Of a stretch of DNA of 64,000 nt, positions 36,683 through 49,394 are shown piece after piece; position 1 is the first letter of the stretch, and every line of letters begins with the position of its first letter. The stretch is from Hedera helix (lineage: Eukaryota; Streptophyta; Magnoliopsida; Apiales; Araliaceae). The stretch covers positions 60,971,202 to 61,035,201 of the forward strand of contig OX359264.1 in NCBI GenBank assembly GCA_947179155.2, in the 5' to 3' direction. The translations under genes were made by a program, and so were the position numbers. Under the pieces are notes generated by a model. That model was not told where the DNA came from. It saw only the letters and a list, made by a program, of their open reading frames with translations, and did not search any database.

Positions 36683-39600
36683 GGTGATAACCGGTAAGCT
36701 ATTCATAAATTCTCGTGAAGTCTACGCTTTGTTAGATACTGGCTCTACCCATTCTTTTATCTCACCTGCATGTGCTCAGCGTTTAAACTTAACTCCTGAA
36801 AATTTGGACTTTGACTTATCAGTTGAAACCCCATTAGGAGAAATGACCATTACATCTACTGTCTATAAATCTTGCCTAGTTCAAATCAACAACCTCACAT
36901 TACCTGTTGACCTTATTTCTTTGGAGATGCATAAATTTGATGTGATTTTAGGAATTGATTGGTTGACTACCCATCATGCTAAAATTGATTGTTTTCATAA
37001 GATTATTAGTTTTCATATTCCTAATCAACCTGTCATGCAAATTCAAGCAACTAAACCATTGAAATCTACAACTGTTATTTCTAGCCATAAAGCCATTCGT
37101 TTATTGAAAAACGGATGTCAAGCCTTTTTAGCTCATGTCACTTATTTGAACAAAAATACGTCAAACTTGAATGATATTCCCATTATTAATGAGTTTCCTG
37201 ACGTTTTTCCTGAAGAACTTCCTGGCTTACCCCCAAACCGTGAAATTGATTTTTATATTGATCTTGAACCCGGTACCAAGCCCATTTCCAAAGCTCCCTA
37301 CCGAATGGCTCCCATTGAACTTCAAGAGTTAAAAGTCCAACTACAGGAATTGTTGGATACCGGTTTCATTCGTCCGAGTGCATCACCTTGGGGTGCTCCT
37401 GTTCTATTTGTGAAGAAGAAAGACGGGAGTATGAGATTGTGCATTGACTACCGAGAATTGAACCATGTCACCATCAAGAACAGGTACCCGTTACCTCGGA
37501 TTGATGACATGTTTGATCAATTGCAAGGCGCTCAACATTTCTCAAAGATTGATATCCGTTCTGGATATCATCAGTTAAAGGTTAAAGCTGAGGACATTCC
37601 AAAGACTGCTTTCAGAACTCGTTATGGGCATTATGAGTTCTTAGTCATGCCTTTTGGACTAACTAATGCTCCTACAGCTTTCATGGACATGATGAACCGG
37701 ATATTCAAGGAACATTTGGATCATTTTGTGGTTGTCTTTATTGATGACATCCTCATATACTCCAAGAGTCGCAAGGATCATGAACAACACCTGAGATTGA
37801 TACTACAAAAGCTCCGTGAAAACAAATTATATGCCAAGTTGAAGAAATGTAAGTTCTGGCTTGAGGAGGTCGCGTTTCTTGGGCATGTGATTTCTAGTCA
37901 AGGAATATCAGTCGATCCTGCGAAGATTGAAACGGTACTAAATTGGGAACAACCCAAAACAGTAACCGAAGTCCGAAGTTTTCTGGGTCTAGCTGGTTAT
38001 TATCGGAGATTCGTAGAAGGATTTTCTCGAATCGCCACTCCATTAACGCAGCTTACTCGGAAAAGCACAAAATTCATATGGAGCGAGGAATGCGAGAAAA
38101 GTTTCCAAGAACTTAAGAAGAGACTGGTTTCAGCTCCTGTTCTGACCATACCATCAGGATCAGGAGAATTTGTTATCTACAGCGATGCTTCTGGCAAAGG
38201 TCTAGGCTGTGTCCTTATGCAACATGGAAAGGTTATAGCCTATGCCTCTCGACAACTCAAAGATTATGAGAAAAATTATCCTACTCATGATCTAGAGTTG
38301 GCAGCAGTCGTTTTCGCGTTAAAGATCTGGAGACACTACTTGTACGGAGAAAAAGTGGATATCTATACGGATCATAAAAGTCTCAAGTATTTCTTCACCC
38401 AGAAGGAACTCAACATGCGACAACGACGTTGGCTTGAGCTGTTGAAGGATTATGACCACACAATCCAGTATCACCCGGGAAAGGCGAACGTTGTAGCTGA
38501 CGCTTTGAGCAGAAAATCTTATGCGAGTACAAGTGCACTGCTGACAACACAAAAGTGTATTTTGTACGACTTGCAAAAGATGGAGATAGAGCTAAAGACA
38601 CCAGGGACCCACTCGAAGATTGCTCACGTGCGAGTAGAACCAACTTTAATCGATAAAATTAAAGCTGCTCAAGCTACCGATCCGGAACTGATAAACATGA
38701 TAAAGAAAGTACAAGAAGGTGCCATTCTCGAAGCAAGAATCGACGAGAAAGGAATACTTCGAGTCAACTCTCGACTCTGTGTTCCTAACGATCCTGAATT
38801 AAAGCATAAAATCATGATGGAGGCACACAACACGCCGTTTGCAATCCACCCAGGAGGTACCAAGATGTATCGAGATCTTCGACATACATTTTGGTGGAAC
38901 AATATGAAAAGAGAGATTGCGGAGTTTATCTCAAGGTGCCTAACTTGTCAACGTCAAGGCAGAACATCAAGTTCCTAAAGGTCCATTACAATCACTTGAA
39001 GTTCCCGAATGGAAGTGGGAACACATCAATATGGACTTCGTGACGGGTCTTCCAAAAGTTTCTCAAGGCTTAGATGCAATTTGGGTGATCGTAGATAGAT
39101 TGACCAAATCTGCTCATTTCTTGCCTATACGAGAAAACTTTTCACTTGAACGTCTTGCCGGTATGTACATAAATGAGATCGTGAGATTGCATGGCATGCC
39201 AGTTTCCATAGTTTCTGATCGAGATCCTAGATTCACTTCACGCTTTTGGATCAGTCTACAAAAAGCTATGGGCACTGAACTACGTTTTAGTTCTGCATAC
39301 CATCTTCAAACGGACGGACAATCGGAAAGGACGATCCAGACCCTCGAAGATCTTTTGAGACTTTGTGTATTAGACTTCAAAGGAAGTTGGGATAAGTACT
39401 TGCCGTTGGTGGAATTTTCTTACAACAACAGTTACCAAGCAAGCATAGGCATGGCTCCATTCGAGGCATTGTATGGAAGGAAGTGTCGCTCTCCAATATG
39501 TTGGAATGAGGTAGGAGAAGCAAAATTGTTGGGACCCGAGTTGGTACGCTTGACGACCGAAAAGATCCAAATGATCCGACAACGAATACAGACCGCACAA

Positions 39601-40122
39601 GAACGACAAAAGAGTTATGCTGATCTTCATCGGAGAGATGAGAGATTCAATGTCGGAGATCATGTATTCTTACGTGTTTCTCCATGGAAAGGAGTTACGA
39701 GATTCGGAAAGAGAGGAAAGCTTAACCCTCGATTTATTGGCCCATTTGAAATCCTCGATCGAGTAGGAACCGTAGCCTACAGACTAGCTTTACCACCAAG
39801 TATGTCTCGCATCCATAATGTTTTTCACATATCTATGTTACGTAAATATGTGAAGGACCCAAACCACGTCATTGAGTTAGAACCGGACGTTATAGCAGAA
39901 GATTTAACGTATGAGGAGGTACCTGTTAAGATCCTAGATAAGAAGGAGCAGATCTTACGCTCAAAGGTTATACCTCAAGTTAAGGTTTTATGGAGGAACC
40001 AAGATATTGAGGAAATGACCTGGGAGCTAGAATCTGAGATGAAGTCTAGGTATCCATACCTCTTCGAAATGCCAGGTACGTCAATTTCGGGGACGAAATT
40101 TCATAAGGAGGGGAGGTTGTAA
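36669..40122 (+). pseudogene. pol of copy B: PR-RT-RNaseH-INT-chromodomain, frameshifted in INT
   Basis: The pol frame (open from 36525, likely used from about 36669) reads KKPNEVITGKLF and then the protease with LDTGSTHSF intact. Reverse transcriptase follows (KKDGSMRLCIDYREL, PFGLTNAP, VVFIDDILIYSKS), then RNase H (YSDASGKGLG, IYTDHKSL) and the integrase zinc region (HPGGTKMYRD, CLTC). Just after CLTCQR two bases present in copy A are missing (about 38954), and the frame stops at 38978. The remaining integrase and chromodomain are open at 39031-40122. So copy B has PR and RT but a broken integrase, the converse of copy A. Confidence 0.9.
40105..40117 (+). other. polypurine tract of copy B
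   Basis: AAGGAGGGGAGGT lies immediately upstream of LTR-B2. Confidence 0.85.
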
Positions 40123-43100
40123 GACCCCGAATTTTATGAAATACAAAATTTAATTTTTCTTCATATATATATTTTTTTTTGAAACAGTAAGTGGTTAAAT
40201 CGATAAAGTTAAAAGTTAAGGATGTTATGTGCAAATTTTATTTTGTCGGACAATATTCGCTTTGTCGGGGAATATTCGTTTGGTCGGGGAATATTCGTTT
40301 GGTCCGACGGCGCCAAAATAATAAATTATTGGTGGACCCCACAACGGAATATTTGTCGGATATAGAAAACGACATAAATAACCTTTTTAAATAAAAATAG
40401 TCAACGGAACTGTTAAAATACCGGTGATAAAAGAATAGTAGCATACGGTAGTTATTGGTATTTTCTGTAGCACTCGGTACTCTACAGTAACACACGGTAT
40501 TGCATAGTGTCTCATATAATTGGTCTGATAATTGACACCGTAACTGTTACGCATCATTTCATCGATAATTGTCACTGCATAATATTTTATATTATCAATT
40601 CAATAATTATTGTTACACAGTATTTTGCATTATTGATTTAATAATTGTCATTACACTGTATTTTATATCATTGAGTCAATAATTGTTGTTGCACTGTTTT
40701 TAAAATTATTGAACCTAATAATTGTCACAGTAACATATGCACAGTAATTCACATTATTGAATCAATAATTGTCATTACACAGTAACGTATGTTTTCTTTT
40801 ACATTATTGTTATCTCTATTATGATGTTATTTAAACAGTTGTATTTCATTAATTTATTGACTTGATATCTAAGAGCTAACTATACTGTATTTATAACAAT
40901 TAGTCATAATAATTGAATTGATAAAGTTATTTGTTTATAATATAAAGTTAGGTGATTATTAGGTGATATGAAATGAATGGTGTAGATTAAAGTGTGAATT
41001 ATTGTTGAATAATTGAATTGATTTGTTTATAATATAAAGTTAGGTGATTATTAGGTGATATGAAATGAATGGTGTAGATTAAAGTGTGAATTATTGTTGA
41101 ATAATTAAATTGATTTGTTTATAATATAAAGTTAGGTGATTATTAGGTGATATGAAATGAATGGTGTAGATTAAAGATAATATAATATTTGAAATGGATG
41201 GTGTAGATTAAAAGATGATCTTTAAATGAATGGTTTAGATTAAATGAATGATAAGATTTTTGGCTATAAATAGAAGCCTTAACTTAAGGATTTTTCATAA
41301 ACTTCCTTACTTGTTCTTTCTTTCTCTCTCTAAATACTTCTTGTGAAAGTTCTCTCTAAGTGTGCTTAAGTCATCTTGAGTATTTGTGAAGATCTATAAG
41401 TATACGTGTACTGTTCAAGTTAATCAACCTCATTTAAATCAATATCCAGTCACGTGTTGAGGTAAGGGATACCATCTTTTTCATCTTCCATTATTCAAAC
41501 GTACTATGGTAAGGGATTATCATTATTTGGTTCTCGATAATAATATTGTTTCTTCCTTACTCATAAGACGTGCCTTTTATTTCCATGTATTAAATTGTGG
41601 GAATAACCTTACGGAGCGGATTGCCGCCTGTTGGTGAATAACCTTTCGTATTCATTCATTATTAATCTCTGAGAATAACCTTACGGAGCGGATTGCCGCC
41701 TGTTTGGTGAATAACTCTTTGTACTCAAATTCTATTAAATTGTGGGAATAACCTTACGGAGCGGATTGCCGCCTGTTGGTGAATAACCTTTCGTATTCAT
41801 TCATTATTAATCTCTGAGAATAACCTTACGGAGCGGATTGCCGCCTGTTTGGTGAATAACTCTTTGTACTCAAATTCTATTAAATTGTGGGAATAACCTT
41901 ACGGAGCGGATTGCCGCCTGTTGGTGAATAACCCTTTGTATTAATTTCCTTCACCTTTTGTTAATCAAACCTGCTACGGTAAGGGATATTATTTTCTTTC
42001 ATACTCCTAAATCGAAATTTATTATGGAACTATTGCTTCTATAATTCCTGAAAATATTATATGTTCCATAATAGTTGAACTTCATTATTTCAACTGAACC
42101 TTCCTATTTACGTGAACCTTTCTATTGAATTGTAACCGTTATTCTGAACTGTGGATCTTGAATATCATTTTTAAATTTCACTCCACATCATGTTGACAAT
42201 TTGGACATTATTTGAATCTGTACAAGGTAAACTTCCGATACTTATTGTTATCCTATTTCTTCTGTTCATCATTTATATCATTTTAATCATCCAAAAATTA
42301 AGCTGTTGTGAATATCTGTGGCCGGGGGCACAGATGTGATATATTTGTTGAACAGATGATAGGTTAAAGGCGATATATTAGGTTAAAGGCGATACATCTG
42401 TTCGGTGTCTTTTATGGCACGTGGTGAAAGTTCTCTTTGGCCCGTAGTGCATAGATGAACTGTTGTTTGGTATGATTATCACCAAAGGCTGAATCTGGTA
42501 TAATCATGACCGCTGGTGCTATATTAAATATCTTTGGCCCGTAGTGCAAAGATGAACTGTTGATTTGCATGATTATGATCAGGAACTGTGAATTTTTATT
42601 ATCATGACTAATGGTATTTCAGATGATAAAAGTTGATGATGTTTTTACGAAAAAGAGAAGCGAGTGGACATTATAATCTGCATTATTCTTCTAATAGATT
42701 GCTCATTCCGCTGCTATTATTGATCTAAACATTGTTTAAGAATTTAACTGCAGTTTTTGATATAAACCTTGTAGTCTATTGTATTCTATCAAGAACTCAA
42801 CTGTTGAAGGCTAATGATAATTTATTCGTCATTATCTTAGTCATGATATTTCTTACTGGGCTATTTGAGCTCACCCTTTCTTTTGTTCCATTGTTTTTCA
42901 ACAGGAGATGAAAACATAACAGGGTCTAGCCGGGGAATGGAGTGAGGGTCCGAGGAATAGTTATCATAGTCTTCACGTTTTGTAAAATAGTGTGACAATA
43001 ATAGTGAAGACTTAGTTGTGTATTATTATACACTGTATTGTAGTACGTTGTGCTTTGTTGTAATAATTTTGTTGTAGTCTTTTGACGACTCAAATTTGGG

Positions 43101-43130
43101 CTGTGTGGGCCCAGATTTGGGGGCGTCACA
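40118..43130 (+). repeat. LTR-B2 (3013 bp)
   Basis: It is nearly identical to LTR-B1; I noticed one length difference in the TATATAT/T-run near position 40 of the LTR. The TATA box is at 41264-41273 and the 63-bp array at 41599-41934. It is followed by a second primer-binding site and ORF1 start rather than by flanking DNA, so LTR plus internal sequence is tandemly repeated. Confidence 0.93.
41599..41934 (+). repeat. 63-bp tandem array, LTR-B2 (5 units)
   Basis: Five units occur in the same order and sequence as at 34326-34661. Confidence 0.9.
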
Positions 43131-43334
43131 GTTGGCATCAGAGCTTAGGGATATGGTCTTTAATGGAGATCTGGGGTTAGAACTAGGAGGGGAGAGACGA
43201 ATAGAATCAATCACTAGTGTGTCCTACCTAAATTAGATTTATTTTTTTATCTAATAAATCGATTTGAATGTAGGAACATGAAGAGATGAGTCAGTTTATT
43301 TGAACTAACATTTATTTTGTGACCACAGTTAATT

Positions 43335-43454
43335 ATGGCATCTGGAAATCAGGAGGTTAACTATGAAATTACCGAAACAAATGTAGCTGTAAAACAAGAG
43401 GCGACGAATAATCTTCTTACAAACTCAGAGTTGAATCATTTACAAACTGCATAG
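43335..43454 (+). pseudogene. ORF1 stub fused to LTR-A
   Basis: The first 35 or so codons match ORF1 of copy B (MASGNQEVNYEITETNVAV). At about 43441 the sequence changes, through four extra bases (ACAA), into LTR-A at its ACTGCATAGTAAC. The frame stops four codons later. This is a deletion scar and not a gene. Confidence 0.9.
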
Positions 43455-45919
43455 TAACATCTTTTCTCCTATAAATAGCTTGCTCAGCTGAATAGAAAAA
43501 TCACACATAAAACATAAAATTTTTCTATAAGAATTTTATGAGTTTTCTCTAAGAATTGTAAGGTTATTTTGAGAGTTTGAAAGCCAAAAGGAGTGCAGGA
43601 ATTTTTCAAGTAAGTCTTTTATTAAAGAGTAGTAATTTTATAAATTCCTATTTTTCACGGTATTCACAAATCTTCCCTTAGAAGACTCTTCTTTGAGAAG
43701 ATTCATTTTTAAAAGCTTTATTTGGAAGATTTATTTTGGAATATTATTTTAAAAACTATTTTAAAGTAGTTATATTATACTACAAAAATTATGTTAAATA
43801 TATATAATTTTGATAGTTCATATTATACGAGTCATCATACACTTTGAAATTTATATATTGTAATTACTAATTTTATTATAAATATATAGGTTGATCAACC
43901 TCATTTAAATCAATATCCAGTCACGTGTTAAGGTAAGGAATACCATTCATTTCAAACTCTTAAATTTACTGTGGTAAGAAATGTCATTTTTTTTCTTACT
44001 TGTAAGGAATATCATTCTTTTCACACTCTTAAATTTACTACGGTAAGGGGTATCATTCTTTTCACACTCTTAAACTTACTACGGTAAGGAATATCATTTT
44101 TTTCACACTCTTAAATTTACTACGGTAAGGGGTATCATTATTTTCATCATCATAAATGGATATTATTTTCTTTCTTACTTGAAGGGATTATCATTCTTTG
44201 ATTCTCGAAAATAATATCGTTTCTTTCTTGTGCCATTTACTTCCATGTATTAAATTGTGGGAATAACCTTACGGCGCGGTTTACCGCCTGTTGGTGAATA
44301 ACCTTTTGTATTAATTCCTTATTAATCTTTGAGAATAACCTTACGGTGCGGATTATCGCCTGTTTGGTGAATAACTCTTCGTATTCAAATTGATGGGAAT
44401 AACCTTACGGCGCGGATTATCGCATGTTTGGTGAATAACTCTTCGTATTCAAATTGATGGGAATAACCTTACGGCGCGGATTATCGCCTGTTTGGTGAAT
44501 AACTATTCGTATTCAAATTGATGGGAATAACCTTACGGTGCGGATTATCGCCTGTTGGTGAATAACCCTTTTTATTTGTCTCTTGTGGAAATAATTTGTC
44601 TACATGAATTATCACATGACACTTTTATTCCATATTCGTAAGTGATATCATTTTCCTTTATACTCATAAGGGATACCATCTTTTTCATCTTCCATTATTC
44701 AAACTTACTATGGTAAGGGATATTAATTTTCTTCACCTTCTGTTAATCAAACCTGCTACGGTAAGGGATATTATTTTCTTCCATACACCTAAATCGAAAC
44801 TTATTATGGAACTATTGCTTCTATAATTCCTGAAAATATTATATGTTCCATAATAGTTGAACTTCATTATTTCAACTGAACCTTCCTATTTTCTGAACAT
44901 TTCTATTGAACTGTAATCGTTATTCTGAACTGTGGATCTTGAATATCATTTTTAAATTTCACTCCACATCATGTTGGCAATTTGGACATTATTTGAATCT
45001 GCACAAAGTAAACTTCCGATACTTATTGTTTATCCTGTTCTTCTGTTCATCATTTGTATCACTGTTATTTGTATTAATCATCAAGAATCAAGCTGTTGTG
45101 AATATCTGTGGCCGGGGGCACAGATGTGATATAATTGTTGAACAGATGATAGGTTAAAGGCGATATACTAGGTTAAAGGCGATACATCTGTTCGGTGTCT
45201 TTTATGGCACGTGGTGAATGTTCTCTTTGGCCCGTAGTGCAAAGATGAACTGTTGGTTGGTATGATTATGACCAAAGGCTGAATCTGGTATAATCATGAC
45301 CGTTGGTGCTTTATTGAATATCTTTGGCCCGTAGTGCAAAGATGAACTGTTGATTTGCATGATTATGACCAGGAACTGTGAATTTTTATTATCATGACTA
45401 ATGGTATTTCAGATGATAAAAGTTGATGATGCTTTTACTAAAAAGAGAAGCGAGTGGACATTATGGTCTGCATTATTCTTCTAATAGATTGCTCATTCCG
45501 CTGCTATTATTGATCTGAACGTTGTTTAAGAATTTAACTACAGTTTTTGATATAAACCTTGTAGTCTATTGTATTCTATCAAGAACTCAACTATTGAAGG
45601 CTAATGATAATTTATTCGTCATTATCTTAGTCATGATATTTCTTACTGGGCTATTTGAGCTCACCCTTTCTTTTGTCCCATTGTTTTCAACAGGAGATGA
45701 GAACGTAACGGGGTCTAGCCGGGGGATGGAGTGAGAGTCCGAGGAATAGCTGTCATAGTCTTCACGTGTTGTAAAATAGTGTGCCAATAATAGTGAAGAC
45801 TTAGTTGTGTATTATTATACACTGTATTGTTGTACGTTGTGCTTTGTTATAATAATTTTGTTGTAGTCTTTTGACGACTCAAGTTTGGGCTGTGTGGGCC
45901 TAGATTTGGGGACGTCACA
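43446..45919 (+). repeat. LTR-A, 3' outer copy, 5'-truncated (2474 bp)
   Basis: It aligns without gaps to 23361-25834 (constant offset 20085). The only difference I noticed is GGGGACGTCACA against GGGGGCGTCACA at the end. The first 920 bp of the LTR are missing. The TATA box (43469-43478) is retained 24 bp inside the break. The 63-bp array lies at 44259-44568. It is followed by the target duplication AATAA. Confidence 0.93.
44259..44568 (+). repeat. 63-bp tandem array, truncated LTR-A (5 units)
   Basis: The units have the same order and variants as at 24174-24483, including the GCATG variant in unit three. Confidence 0.9.
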
Positions 45920-47526
45920 AATAATCTCTCTTTTTTTCAGTAGATCTTAAAAACACAAGAATATATATATTTTTAATTTATTATTATTTTCTATTAAAAA
46001 CGAAATTTTAAGTTTTTTCTTCTTCTTCTTTATTTAATTAAATTTTTTAGTCTTTCCTTTTCCGTTCAAAACTCAGAAAATACCGAACTGAAGAAACCTA
46101 TTTTGCGATATCTTCTCTCTCTTAAAGCACGGTGACATTGCAGCATGTTGTAGCAGCAGGTGATTTCATTAAAAATGGAATTCAAATCCATACATACATA
46201 CTGTAAGCAGTTAAAAGCCCATTACTTGTTACTCAGTATTATTAACCTTAAATCAACGCCATCACCAAATTGTTTTTGGGTTTCATATTATAATGATATT
46301 TCAATAGATTTTCATCTTCTAGTTTGGATCTAGCAATCAAATTACTGCAAATACTTGATTATTCGAGAATAATTTTAACTAATAATTCAATTTGGTGAAG
46401 AAATTCTTCTTCAATGGAGTACTGAGAGAGATAGAAGTAGGCATCAACTGTGCTCTCACATCTTTCGTCGTCGGCTTCCTCTAAAACCTTCGTCGGAGAT
46501 AATTAATTCTTCCGCCAAATCCTCCGTCGCCGTCATCTTCTTCCGTTCCTTTTGGTATTCACCTCCCTCGGCGATTCCCTGTCGGTAAACCGTTGCATTA
46601 ATGACTGCCAAAATCCATTCCGCCAAACTCTTCTCCTCATTTTCCCCTTCCTGTGCGACAGTGTCATCTAACAACCAAAATTTCACCACTCAATTGAAAT
46701 ATGAAAAGTTAAAACTTGAAGAAAAAAAATTATTTCAATTTGAAAATTAATAAATGCGATAATCGATAGTAATTAGTTTACTATAATTAAATATAAAAAA
46801 CTGATATTTTCACAGGAATTTTTGATATTTTCACATGAAAATTATCGTTATAAGTATGTAACGACGATTTTGACCGTCGCTATAAATCTATAACTAAAAT
46901 TTATATATAAAAATATTACTTTTCTAAATATATTGATATATTTTTAAAATTTTATAAATATATCTGAAGATGGCAAGTGACCTGAATAAAGTAGATGTGA
47001 CTTTTGGTTGGTATGAAAATGTAGTAAACTAGTAATAATAGTTTATACTTATTCTTGATAATGTAAAAAGTTGGTAATAAAAAATTATGAAAATATGATA
47101 CTTAAAGAATAAATTTAAGTGTATAAATTTTTATTTAAATTATTAAAAAATTAGATAAATTTTGTGTAAAATCTTATTTTTTAATAATATAAATAAAATT
47201 TGTGTTTAAATTTATATAAAAAAATTATGTTTATAGATTTATCCGTACTACCTAGACGCCTAAAACTACTAGGAACTAGGAAGGTACCGAAAGAGGCTCC
47301 ATTATCATATACTATGAATAAACAAATTTCTTTATAAAAAAAAACGTATAACTTGACTAGTGATTTCATTTGTGTCGTGGAGTTTGTGCCGTAGTGGAGG
47401 TGGATTGTGATGCCACGACGGTGATATAAGCTCATAGTCATAGGGATTCAGATTACACTAATTAATTTAATATCGCAATATAAAGTATAAACTATCGTTA
47501 CATATAGTAATCACTAGTTACTAGTG

Positions 47527-47541
47527 GCCCATCGTATGGGC
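47527..47541. repeat. short perfect hairpin
   Basis: GCCCAT and ATGGGC are separated by CGT, in the context ACTAGTGGCCC...GGGCACCCGTAC. Similar GC-rich palindromes at the edge of AT-rich DNA mark some plant repeat families. The element itself is not defined. Confidence 0.5.
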
Positions 47542-49332
47542 ACCCGTACATTTTTTTATTGATTATATATATATATATATATATTGGAAGTAGGAGTTTC
47601 GATTTATATTGGTCTATTTTATAATAAAATTTAAATTATTATTTTTATATTTTAGTTAAATTAGTTCATGATCTTATGCAAAGTATAATTTTTTGTCTAT
47701 AAAATTATTGATTTTTTTTATATTATACTATATTAATATATTAATTCTACTAATAATAGATTAATATTGTATATAATAATTTTTATATAACGAAGATATT
47801 TTCTTTTGAAATATCTTATTTAACTAATAATGTATAATTAATTATTGATGAAAAATTAAATAAATTTAAATATCTACAGTAATAATTATTCTACTTATAT
47901 AATATAAATGATAGTGTTTTTCTTTAAAATGATTTATTTGTTTCTATATTCCTATGTTTATTCTTTTATGTAATAATAAAATCTTAATTAAATTCAAATA
48001 ATTATACTTATATAATTTAATAAAAAAAATATTATACAATAAAATATTATTGTTATCAATAATATGAATTTTAAAGAACACTAACTAAATTAAAAAATAT
48101 ATAAAAATAAGAGATAATGGTAAGATAATTACGATAGTAAGAATGTAGATAAAAAGATTTTAGAATTAAATAATAGATGAAAAAATTAGTTTTTTTTGTT
48201 AAATTTAGGTTTTTATTCCAATATTTTAGGGTTGTAGAACCATTCTCAAGTTTTAGTATTGAAAGATTATTTTGTGTTATTATAAGAGTCGAGAGATTAT
48301 TTTGTGTTATTTATTATATATATAGATTTTATTTATATTTAGGATTGACTTAAAATTAACAAAAATATCGTTTAAAAATGTTATTTTTAAGCAAAGTTAT
48401 TAAACCGGTTATTAACAAACCAAAGACATTAAATTTGTGGGCTCAGGGTTCCATATAATAGCGCAAAAAAAATTAAAATTTTAAACTCTTCTGAATGCTA
48501 TAGGGTAGTCTTGTGGAGTTTGTTACGTTTAAATTGAAAAAATAAAATGAGTGAAAAAATGAAATAAAAATAAAAAATAAAATAAAGAGTAAAATGATTC
48601 ATTCCATTTCAACTGAAATGAGTAAAATTCATAAATTTGGGAGGGATATAAATGGTCCATTCCATTATGATGGAACAACGGAACATAATTTTTTTTATTT
48701 TATAAGAATAAATTATTTTATTCTTATCTTTATTCTTTTAATTCAAACATAACATTAGTTATAGCCTATTACATGTACGTACAAATTTTACATAAAGACA
48801 CTTGTTTGTACAACCACCACACAGTCACACACCAAGACCAAGTGGGGGTGCTACTAGGCTTAACTTCATGGTGGTCAAGATTCAATTTTTTTTAAAAAAA
48901 GCCATGATAGTAGTATATATATTATTAAAGCGGCAGCACAAACATATGATACATATAGATAACCAATTTGTTTCCTTTATTCAAAGTACGTAATTATTGA
49001 TTGCTTTGAAAATCAGTTTGCTGAACTAAAATGTTCTTCCTTAAAGTATGGCTCAAAATAAAGTGAAGCCAGGCAGGCAGGTGCCGAGTCCACTACTTAC
49101 TCTGCCTCCCCAGAAGAACTTGATAAAGATTCATGGCAACTTTCTTCGGGAATAAGTGTGTTTTTCATCTGGAGGAATGAAATGTGGTACATACTATAAA
49201 CATATCCTTTTATCCCACAACGGTGCAATATATACATATATCTAAATGATTCTTGAAGATAATAATCTTGTTTACATACACTAACCAGATTTGGGTCTTT
49301 TGTTCATCTATCCAATTTATACCGAAAAGGGA

Positions 49333-49335
<3 letters not shown>

Positions 49336-49392
<57 letters not shown>
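49336..49392. repeat. (AT)n microsatellite
   Basis: About 28 uninterrupted AT units lie downstream of the decarboxylase gene. Confidence 0.97.

Positions 49393-49394
<2 letters not shown>

Larger units (their letters stand above)
22441..45919 (+). mobile_element. composite Ty3/gypsy chromovirus cluster (Del/Tekay-like)
   Basis: This is a 23.5-kb block in plus orientation with LTR sequence at both ends. AATAA precedes it (22436-22440) and AATAA follows it (45920-45924), so the outer ends look like one retrotransposon insertion. Inside are five LTR copies (one truncated, one solo), two main internal regions and a short stub. Each LTR starts TGTAAGACCCC and ends GTCACA. A primer-binding site (TGGCATCAGAGC, close to the plant initiator tRNA-Met complement) follows the LTRs, and a polypurine tract (AAGGAGGGGAGGT) precedes them. 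The domain order PR-RT-RNaseH-INT-chromodomain is that of Ty3/gypsy chromoviruses. Because of large LTRs (3.0-3.5 kb) and the pol sequence I place it near Del/Tekay; the clade is an inference. No copy can encode a complete pol. Confidence 0.93.

Noticed and set aside
46456..46689. 77-codon minus-strand frame (MVKFWLLDDTVAQ start, EGFRGSRRRKM end)
   Set aside because: I recognise no family. It is short, has no splice-linked neighbour, and sits beside repeat-like DNA. It could be a transposon remnant, but I cannot support a gene call.
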